DNA of 64,000 bases from DATFVA01 sp963721075 (GTDB lineage Bacteria; Bacteroidota; Ignavibacteria; Ignavibacteriales; Ignavibacteriaceae): NCBI GenBank assembly GCA_963721075.1, contig CAVRHV010000005.1, forward strand, positions 310,001 to 374,000. The letters run 5' to 3'. The translations under genes were made by a program, and so were the position numbers. The notes under the pieces are model-generated. The model had not been told where the DNA came from. It worked only from the letters and a program-made list of their open reading frames with translations, and did no database searches. Shown here one piece after another: positions 57,858-64,000 of the stretch; positions within the stretch are counted from its first letter, which is position 1, and the number at the start of each line of letters is the position of its first letter.

Positions 57858-58763
57858 ATGCTTGATGACAATCAGATTACTCATAAAATGAAACTAGCAT
57901 CTGATTATGAAATGCAGGGGAAGCTACTTCACGCAGTCCAGATTTACAATTCAGTTATAGCTGAAAATCCCGATTTTACAGATGCCTACTTCGCACTTGG
58001 TGAAGTTTATGAAAAAATCGGAAATATAAATCCCGCCGTAGAAATGATAAGGAACTTCCTGAAAAAAAATCCGGAGAATAAAGAAGTAAGAATTTACTTA
58101 AGTGAATTCCTGATGAGAAATAAAAGATGGGATGAAGCCAATGAGATATTAAGTTATATTCTTCCCGAAGAAGAACCGGTAATATCTTTTTTTCTTGGTT
58201 ATTCCCATTTTATGCAGAAAGATTACGAGGTTGCAAGGATTAACTTCCTTAATTTTCTGAAACACGGAGAACCGGATGAAATGCTTCAGGAGGCCAACCT
58301 TTATCTTGCTAAAATAAATATAAACCTTAGAGATTTTAAGAGCTCCCTGGAATACTTAAAGAAAACAGAGATTGTTTATTCCAATTTCTGGGAATGGAAC
58401 CTTCTTATATCCGTGGTTTACTACAACCTGGGTATGTATACCCATGCTGTGGTACCTGTCGGAAAATCTCTGAAACTCAATCCCCAGGAAAATTCTGCAC
58501 ACAAATGGGCAGGGAAAATATATCTTAAAACGGGCGATTATCAGAAAGCCGAGAAACAATTTCTGACATACATAGATGCGGGTGAAAGTGCGGATGCGGA
58601 TATTTATACTGAGCTGGCGGAAGCATGTTTGAAATCTAAAAAACCTGCTGACGCACTTGCTTATTTTGAAATAGCACTTAAGCTCGATCCGGAGAATAAA
58701 TTTGCTGAAGAAGGAAAAAAGAACGCTGATATTGTAATAAAAAAGACGGCCCCGGATGATTAA
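57858..58763 (+). CDS. TPR-repeat protein
   Basis: A 301-residue soluble protein of about eight tetratricopeptide repeats (for example GKLLHAVQIYNSVIAENPDFTDAYFALGEVYEK in the first two). There is no signal peptide. It is 6 nt after guaA and overlaps the following receptor-like gene by 8 nt, so these are cotranscribed. Likely a protein-interaction scaffold; the partner may be the product of the next gene (inference). Confidence 0.85.
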   Translation: MLDDNQITHKMKLASDYEMQGKLLHAVQIYNSVIAENPDFTDAYFALGEVYEKIGNINPAVEMIRNFLKKNPENKEVRIYLSEFLMRNKRWDEANEILSYILPEEEPVISFFLGYSHFMQKDYEVARINFLNFLKHGEPDEMLQEANLYLAKININLRDFKSSLEYLKKTEIVYSNFWEWNLLISVVYYNLGMYTHAVVPVGKSLKLNPQENSAHKWAGKIYLKTGDYQKAEKQFLTYIDAGESADADIYTELAEACLKSKKPADALAYFEIALKLDPENKFAEEGKKNADIVIKKTAPDD

Positions 58764-60505
58764 AAAAAACAAACTACTGATTATGTTACTGACGGCAGCC
58801 TTATTTTTGCAGGCTGATCTTATACTTGGACAGCAATCAAATATAGATAGCCAGTTTAAGCTTGCTGTTGACCTATACCAGTCGGGTGAGTATAACGATG
58901 CCCTTCCAATCTTTGAGAAAATTGCAACCCGGGCACCTTATAATTCAAAAACAACCATAGCATATCTTTTTACAGGGAAAACTTATCTCGGGATGAACGA
59001 ACTGGGTCCGGCAAAAAAATATCTTCAGGAATTCCTGGAAAAATTCCCTGAGAGCAGGTACAGCGACGAGGCCCATCTGGCTCTTGTTAAGGTATTCTAC
59101 AAGCAGGAAGATTATAAAGAAGCTTTTGAAGAAATTCTCCATCTTATTTCAAATGCACAACTTTCCGGGTATAAAGACTATGCTGAATCTTTAGGTAAGA
59201 CCCTTGCCGTAAATTATCTGGGAATGCATGAGATAAAAACTTTTAACGACATTACAACAGATTCCACTTTGAAACCCTACCTTCTGCTGGTGCTTGCACT
59301 CAAGCAGGAAAGTGATGGGAATTACCGTGCAGTCTGTAAATACCTGCAAGGAACTGATAAATAACTATCCGACATCGGATCAGTCAGATAATGCAAAGAA
59401 ATTATTAAGCAAACTTGAAATGCTTAAAGATGAGTACGGATCGCAGAACTTATTGGGTGTGCTTCTGCCGCTCACGGATTCTAAGACGGGAGGACAAAAT
59501 GCGGCTGCAAATGAAATTCTTGCCGGAATTAAATTTGCTGTTTCAGAGTACAATAAGATTCATGACAGCAAGATCGGATTAGTGATCAGGGATACTGGAA
59601 ATGATTCACTGGTCATCAGCGGGATAGCGGAAGAATTAAGTATGATCCCTGCCATTAAAGCGGTTATAGGTCCTATTTTCAGTGACGAAGTACGGGCAAC
59701 ATTAGTCGATTTCCGTAATTCAGGGATACCCGTTATTTCTCCTACTGCTACTGATAATGACCTTGTAGATCTGAGTGAGAATTTCTTCCAGGCAAATCCT
59801 TCATTTTATATGAGGGCTAAAGTGATGGCCCAGTATATTTATTACGTTACAGGGAAACGGAAGATTTCCGTACTGAATGCGATACAGGGATATTCTCCGT
59901 TGCTTGCCTCCATATTTGCAGAGGAATTTCAAAAGCTTGGGGGGGAGATAGTTAAAAATAGAACTTACAGCAGCGGATCGTTTGATCTGAATAATCCTGT
60001 CTCCAGTATTGCATCCGACTCGCTTGTACTTGACGGGATCTATGTCCCTCTCTCGAGTAAAATAGATGCTGCGCCTGTACTGTCACAGATGGTTCAGTAC
60101 AATATTAATACTTCGATTTTCGGGAATCAGGACTGGTTCTATGCAAAAGGTTTCGAAACTTCTTCTGTCCTGAGTGACCAGCTTTCTTTTACATCAGACT
60201 TTTACATTGATTACAATGATACATCTTTCAATTCTTTTAGTCACGATTTTACAGAAGAGACAGGAACAGACATCAACAGAAACGTTCTTTACGGTTACGA
60301 TACTGCCGAATATCTGCTTACGCTAATTGACGCCGGAGCAGATACAAGATCATCATTGATCTCATCAATGGAATCAGGGATAGAAGTTAAAGGTTATCAT
60401 AACAACATCGCTTTTGGAAAGGAACACATAAACAGGTTTCTTAATATCGTCAGATACAGTGACGGAAAGTTTGAACTTGTTGACCGTTTTAAAGCGGGCG
60501 AATAA
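58756..60505 (+). CDS. Exported TPR plus periplasmic-binding-protein-like receptor (frameshifted)
   Basis: About 582 residues after correction. Signal peptide at about 1-25, TPR-type repeats (about 30-215), then a type I periplasmic binding domain of the LivK/LppC class. The latter begins LLGVLLPLTDSKTGGQNAAANEILAGIKFAV and contains AVIGPIFSDEVRATL and IPVISPTATD. The first frame ends at 59364; one extra base near 59333 joins GNYRAV to VNTCKELINNYP. The layout recalls LpoA/LppC-type lipoproteins that stimulate peptidoglycan synthesis, but there is no lipobox, so an amino-acid receptor role is also possible. Confidence 0.8.
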
Positions 60506-60518
60506 AAAAAGGAGGTAC

Positions 60519-61202
60519 ATTATTCCGGGAGTTAAAGACTTACCCCTTGACGATCGTCCCAGGGAAAAACTTCTTCTCAGGGGTGCTCAAAACTTAACTG
60601 ATGCTGAATTATTAGCAATTCTGCTGAGAACAGGCACCAAAGGCAGATCAGTTGTAAAGGTAGCCCAGGAATTAATTAATGACTGCGGGAACCTTGCAAT
60701 GCTCTCCTCAAGATCTGTTTCTTCTCTGAAAAAGAATAAAGGAATAGGAAATGACAAGGCTGCAACCCTGCTTGCTGCATTTGAATTATCAAGAAGAATA
60801 CAGATTCAGTCTAAATGGTTTTCCGATAAAAAAATCACTTCCCCGCAGGACGTAGCGGAAATCTTCGTCCCTTTATTGAGAGATGAATTACGGGAACACT
60901 TCTGTGTGGTCTGTTTGAATTCAGCCAATAAAATTATAAAACATGAAGTGATCTCGATTGGGAACCTGAACTCCAGTGTTGTCCATCCCAGGGAAATATT
61001 TAAGGCAGCGATCGACAACAACTCGGCGAGTATCATTTTGATTCATAACCACCCCAGCGGAAATCCCGAACCCAGTAATGAAGATATTTCCATCACAAAA
61101 AAAGTGGTGGAATCTGGTAAAATTATGGATATACCTGTTTTTGATCATATAATAATAGCAGGAAACGGGTTTACGAGTTTTGTTGAAAAAAGGTTGATAT
61201 AG
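60519..61202 (+). CDS. radC: RadC family JAB1/MPN-domain protein, ATT start likely
   Basis: About 227 residues. The N-terminal half (IPGVKDLPLDDRPREKLLLRGAQNLTDAELLAILL) and helix-hairpin-helix GIGNDKAATLL are typical of RadC. The C-terminal JAMM metalloprotease-like motif is HNHPSGNPEPSNED. A strong AAAGGAGGT stands at 60508-60516, but the codons at the right distance are ATT (60519 or 60522). The next upstream candidate, GTG 60459, lies inside the preceding gene and before the ribosome site. Either ATT is used or a base is wrong. Biological role of the family is uncertain despite the old repair label. Confidence 0.88.
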   Translation: MIPGVKDLPLDDRPREKLLLRGAQNLTDAELLAILLRTGTKGRSVVKVAQELINDCGNLAMLSSRSVSSLKKNKGIGNDKAATLLAAFELSRRIQIQSKWFSDKKITSPQDVAEIFVPLLRDELREHFCVVCLNSANKIIKHEVISIGNLNSSVVHPREIFKAAIDNNSASIILIHNHPSGNPEPSNEDISITKKVVESGKIMDIPVFDHIIIAGNGFTSFVEKRLI

Positions 61203-61307
61203 TTGTGAAATACAGCAACAAACTATTTATTTATAATAAGTTAACTTGAATTTTTAGCCCAATTTACGTATATAGCAGGGCATTATTAAGTGACCTATTT
61301 GCGCTAA

Positions 61308-61334
61308 GTTCCTATTTAAATTAGATTTAGGAAC
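61308..61334 (+). promoter_or_regulatory. Hairpin in the leader of the small lipoprotein gene
   Basis: GTTCCTA (61308-61314) and TAGGAAC (61328-61334) are perfect 7-bp arms around an AT-rich 13-nt loop, 77 nt upstream of ATG 61411. It could be an operator or leader stem. No other element is recognised in this 208-base gap. Confidence 0.35.
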
Positions 61335-61410
61335 GTAAATAAATTGAATAAAAAAGGTTAGTTATAATATTTAATAACCTACTAAAAAAACATAATTGGA
61401 GGTTCTAACG

Positions 61411-61686
61411 ATGAAAATAATCAAATTAGCTAGAAACACGGCTGTCGTTGCAGTATTCGCACTTACTGTTGCAGTGATGAGCGGCTGTGGTGGTGTTAGT
61501 GATGCTGAAATGCAGCAGCTTCAGGACCTGCGCTCTGAGGTTAACTCATTACAATCTCAGGCAGATCAATTGAAAGATCAACGCGCTAGCTTAGAGAAAG
61601 AGATAGCAGACAGAAACTCAAAGTTACAGCAATGCGATAAAGCTAAAGAAGAAACAAAAGCCAATTTGAGCAAAATGGGCATGTGA
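61411..61686 (+). CDS. Small coiled-coil lipoprotein
   Basis: A 91-residue lipoprotein from ATG 61411, preceded by TGGAGGT (61397-61403). Lipobox MSGC lies at about residues 23-26. The mature part is one continuous heptad-patterned coiled coil (LQDLRSEVNSLQSQADQL...LEKEIADRN), resembling Lpp-type envelope spacers in size and form. The gene for a LysM coiled-coil protein follows after 41 nt, with a similar ribosome site, so the two probably act together in the envelope (inference). Confidence 0.75.
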   Translation: MKIIKLARNTAVVAVFALTVAVMSGCGGVSDAEMQQLQDLRSEVNSLQSQADQLKDQRASLEKEIADRNSKLQQCDKAKEETKANLSKMGM

Positions 61687-61727
61687 GTTTAATAAGTTTT
61701 TAATTACCTAATTGGAGGAAAAGTTTT

Positions 61728-62414
61728 ATGAAAATAAGTAAGTATTTATTAACTGTACTGTCTCTTCTGCTTCTCTTTACTGTAAGCATTGTTGCGCAGG
61801 AAGAAGAGATGACCTCAGATGAGTGGGAAGCCGAAATGGCACGTCTCAGATCACAAAAAGATGCTCTTACACAGCAAATAAATGATCTGCAGAATGATAT
61901 CAGCAAATTAAAAGATCAGCTTCAGGGAATGCAGACATATGAAGACTGCCAGAATGAGCTTTATGCTCTGGTAGGTGCTACCAAAGCTGATGTAGAGAAT
62001 TTCAGAAATGCAGTAAACGAGCTTAATGGAAAAATCCAGAGAAAAGAAGGTCCGAAAGCTGACAGGCAGAAAGATCTTGATGCACTGAAATCTAATAAGA
62101 TAAGTGCTCTTCCTGAATTTTACGATAAAGTTCACAATCAGATGCAGAGTTCTCTCGATTCTTGGGTAGAAGAACCTCAGGAATGGAATTACACAGTTGT
62201 AAAAGGCGACTGCCTCTGGAATATTGCTAAGAAAGATCAATATTATGGAAACGGTTTTGCATGGCCGAAGATTTACAAGGCAAACCGCGACAAAATTAAG
62301 AATCCTGATTTGATTTATCCAAAACAGGAATTCACTATTCCAAAATTAACAGACGAAGAAAAAGCTAAATACGACAAAATGAGATCAAACTATAAACCTG
62401 CACCTGTTCAATAA
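61728..62414 (+). CDS. Exported coiled-coil protein with C-terminal LysM domain
   Basis: A 228-residue protein with a Sec signal (about 1-23, SIVAQ). A coiled coil covers about residues 35-68 (MARLRSQKDALTQQINDLQ), and helical segments continue to about 130. A LysM domain follows at about 160-212 (YTVVKGDCLWNIAKKDQYYG...NPDLIYPKQEFTIPK), which binds peptidoglycan. GGAGG precedes ATG 61728. It probably tethers an envelope layer to the cell wall, alone or with the preceding lipoprotein. A terminator follows at 62456. Confidence 0.85.
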   Translation: MKISKYLLTVLSLLLLFTVSIVAQEEEMTSDEWEAEMARLRSQKDALTQQINDLQNDISKLKDQLQGMQTYEDCQNELYALVGATKADVENFRNAVNELNGKIQRKEGPKADRQKDLDALKSNKISALPEFYDKVHNQMQSSLDSWVEEPQEWNYTVVKGDCLWNIAKKDQYYGNGFAWPKIYKANRDKIKNPDLIYPKQEFTIPKLTDEEKAKYDKMRSNYKPAPVQ

Positions 62415-62455
62415 ATTGTCTCTTTAATTTTGTTGTTTCACTTTATTTTAGTTGG

Positions 62456-62490
62456 AAAAGCTCTTATCATTAATTTGATAAGGGCTTTTT
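62456..62490 (+). terminator. Rho-independent terminator
   Basis: AAAAGCTCTTATCA (62456-62469) pairs with TGATAAGGGCTTTT (62476-62489) with one G-T pair and a 6-nt loop, ending in a T-run. It closes the lipoprotein/LysM unit. Confidence 0.85.
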
Positions 62491-62513
62491 CTATTTAAAG
62501 ACCAGGGAGAATA

Positions 62514-63482
62514 ATGACCGCTGCAGAAAAACGGATCGTTCTTGAAAATGTAGATATGCTGGCCCTGCTGGGAATGAATGATTCGAACCTTAAATTAGTT
62601 GAGGACAGGTTTAATGCTTCTATTTCTGTAAGAGGCGAAAATGTTTTCATTAAAGGTGTTCTTGAGGAAATAGAGTTAATTGAAAAAATCCTTAAGGAAA
62701 TGTCGTACGTACTTAATACTAACGGGGTTCTTACACAGCAGGATGTTGAGACAATACTCGACCTTACTATTGAGGGAAGAGAGATAATAAGTGAAAAAGA
62801 ATTCGATGCTATTGTTCTTTATACAAAGAATGATGCGATAAAAGCAAAAACACCCGGACAGTCATCCTATATCCAGACTGCGCAGAAGAATGACATATGC
62901 TTTGCTATAGGTCCTGCAGGTACGGGGAAAACTTATCTTGCAGTTGCTATAGCCGTCTCAGCACTCAAAAAAGGAGTTGTGAATAAGATTGTGCTGGCCC
63001 GTCCTGCTGTAGAGGCCGGAGAAAGTCTTGGTTTTCTTCCGGGTGACTTCAGGGAAAAAATAGATCCTTACCTGCGTCCTTTATATGATGCACTCGATGA
63101 TATGATGCCGTCCGACAAACTCAGAAGCTACATTGAGAAGAGGGTAATTGAGATAGTTCCTCTTGCTTATATGCGCGGACGTACTTTGAACAATGCTTTT
63201 GTTATACTGGATGAGGCGCAGAATGCTACAACAGGCCAGATGAAGATGTTCCTGACGCGACTCGGAGCTAATTCAAAATCAATCATTACAGGGGATATTA
63301 CTCAGATTGACCTTCCGCCTAAAACAGCGAGCGGACTAGTTCAGGCACAGGAAATTTTGAGCAGAATAGACGGCGTTGGTTTTGTATATCTGGATAAAGG
63401 TGATGTTGTAAGACATAAGCTGGTTAAGGATATTATAGACGCTTACGAAAAATTTAATGTGGATAAGAACGGAAATCAGTAA
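62514..63482 (+). CDS. phoH: PhoH-family ATPase
   Basis: A 322-residue cytoplasmic P-loop ATPase. An N-terminal KH-like region (about 10-70) is followed by the PhoH core with Walker A GPAGTGKT at 133-140 and Walker B FVILDEAQNAT. The characteristic LARPAVEAGESLGFLPGD segment is present. Relatives (YbeZ/PhoL) act in RNA and ribosome maturation with YbeY; ybeY is not in the window. The ribosome site CAGGGAG lies before ATG 62514. Confidence 0.95.
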   Translation: MTAAEKRIVLENVDMLALLGMNDSNLKLVEDRFNASISVRGENVFIKGVLEEIELIEKILKEMSYVLNTNGVLTQQDVETILDLTIEGREIISEKEFDAIVLYTKNDAIKAKTPGQSSYIQTAQKNDICFAIGPAGTGKTYLAVAIAVSALKKGVVNKIVLARPAVEAGESLGFLPGDFREKIDPYLRPLYDALDDMMPSDKLRSYIEKRVIEIVPLAYMRGRTLNNAFVILDEAQNATTGQMKMFLTRLGANSKSIITGDITQIDLPPKTASGLVQAQEILSRIDGVGFVYLDKGDVVRHKLVKDIIDAYEKFNVDKNGNQ

Positions 63483-63613
63483 GGAATTGGAGGCATTAGC
63501 CGATTTTCAGAATGATTGATTGCTGTGAATTTCTAAGACATACCGACGGCCAAAGTTAGAATTTGCTCCCGGTGGAGCGGGACTGTTTATAGGGGACTCA
63601 CTCGTGATGACGG

Positions 63614-64000
63614 TCAATCGAACTTTTTACTTTCGTTCCAGTACTTGTCCATTTCTTCCAGATTTGATTCATTTATCTTTCTTCCGCTGCCGTTTACTTG
63701 CTTTTCGACGTAGTTAAATCTTTTTATAAATTTTTCATTTGTTCTTCTGAGTGCGTTTTCTGGATTTACACCCAGAAATCTTGAGTAGTTTACAAGTGCA
63801 AAGAAAACGTCTCCTATTTCTTTCTCAAGTTCATCAGCGCTTTCCTGTTTTTCGGAAATGTGCATCTCCTCGATTTCTTCAATTACTTTTTTCCATACGT
63901 CCTCTTTCTTTTCCCAGTCGAACCCGACTTTGGCAGCTTTTTCCTGGAGTCTGTGAGCACGCTGTAATGCAGGGAGCATCTTCGAGGAACACCTTCCAGA
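63614..64000 (-). CDS. mazG: MazG nucleoside triphosphate pyrophosphohydrolase, C-terminal part
   Basis: The C-terminal MazG domain is visible: LPALQRAHRLQEKAAKVGFDWE, then the metal-binding EEIEEM and EKEIGDVFFALVNYSRFLG. An ATG at 63979 is internal, because relatives have LEGVP.. directly before LPAL. That sequence is encoded at 63984-63999 in the shifted frame, so the gene continues beyond the window and probably has one base missing near 63980-63986. MazG hydrolyses (d)NTPs to monophosphates and can lower ppGpp-related stress pools. Confidence 0.85.
   Translation of the reverse strand, partial: SGRCSSKMLPALQRAHRLQEKAAKVGFDWEKKEDVWKKVIEEIEEMHISEKQESADELEKEIGDVFFALVNYSRFLGVNPENALRRTNEKFIKRFNYVEKQVNGSGRKINESNLEEMDKYWNESKKFD

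Overview
The window looks like a chromosomal piece from an Ignavibacteria-type bacterium (Bacteroidota/Chlorobiota side of the tree). Two secreted proteins end in the type IX secretion sorting domain with the 'NYPNPFNP' signature, lipoproteins and outer-membrane barrels are abundant, there is LPS-core synthesis (heptosyltransferase-like enzyme and Kdo transferase), a propeller-type hybrid sensor kinase, and very large multihaem cytochromes. Base composition is moderately AT-rich throughout, and no phage, IS element, CRISPR array or rRNA is seen. The taxonomic call is inference from protein families.

Layout. 1-6.5 kb: partial metallopeptidase, lipoproteins, a GAF/sigma-54 activator coupled to a PEGA Ser/Thr kinase, and a PGLGQ-type membrane protein. 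6.6-12 kb: a lipoprotein behind a sigma-54-type promoter, a WG-repeat protein, a branched inverted-repeat element, a secreted beta-helix protein and a membrane AraC regulator. 12-23.5 kb: leuS, serS, a heterodimeric ABC exporter, fbp, an 11-bp tandem array, and LPS glycosyltransferases. 23.5-27.6 kb: DinB, isoaspartyl peptidase, NUDIX, TIGR02117-like, methyltransferase and a small unknown gene with its own sigma-54-type promoter. 27.7-36.4 kb: hybrid two-component sensor (third sigma-54-type site) and a gingipain-like C25 peptidase facing it, then a YhcH-type protein. 36.4-41 kb: CDF cation exporter, outer-membrane protein, lipoprotein, dapF. 41-50.5 kb: a six-gene run that reads as an electron-transfer conduit: di-haem b membrane protein, TPR protein, FAD/Fe-S oxidoreductase, a 20-CXXCH cytochrome, a 46-CXXCH cytochrome and an outer-membrane barrel. 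50.7-64 kb: PHP protein, second 11-bp array, tRNA-Arg(CCG), then housekeeping (efp, accB, accC, gcvH, guaA, TPR, receptor-like protein, radC, envelope coiled-coil/LysM pair, phoH, mazG).

Reading-frame breaks. Thirteen otherwise intact coding regions or segments are interrupted by single-base shifts, including the essential leuS. Eleven need removal of one extra base and two need one added base. One further in-frame TAG lies in the C25 peptidase. Affected genes are given below as whole genes with the break noted. The insertion bias and lack of a shared slippery motif point to base-calling or assembly indels rather than decay or programmed frameshifting, but only raw reads can decide.

Most novel candidates: the 41-50.5 kb cytochrome conduit (66 haem motifs in two adjacent proteins), a small putative sigma-54 regulon with its probable activator in the window, two 7-copy arrays of 11-bp units sharing a CG-core, and a three-way-junction-like inverted repeat at 9008-9086.
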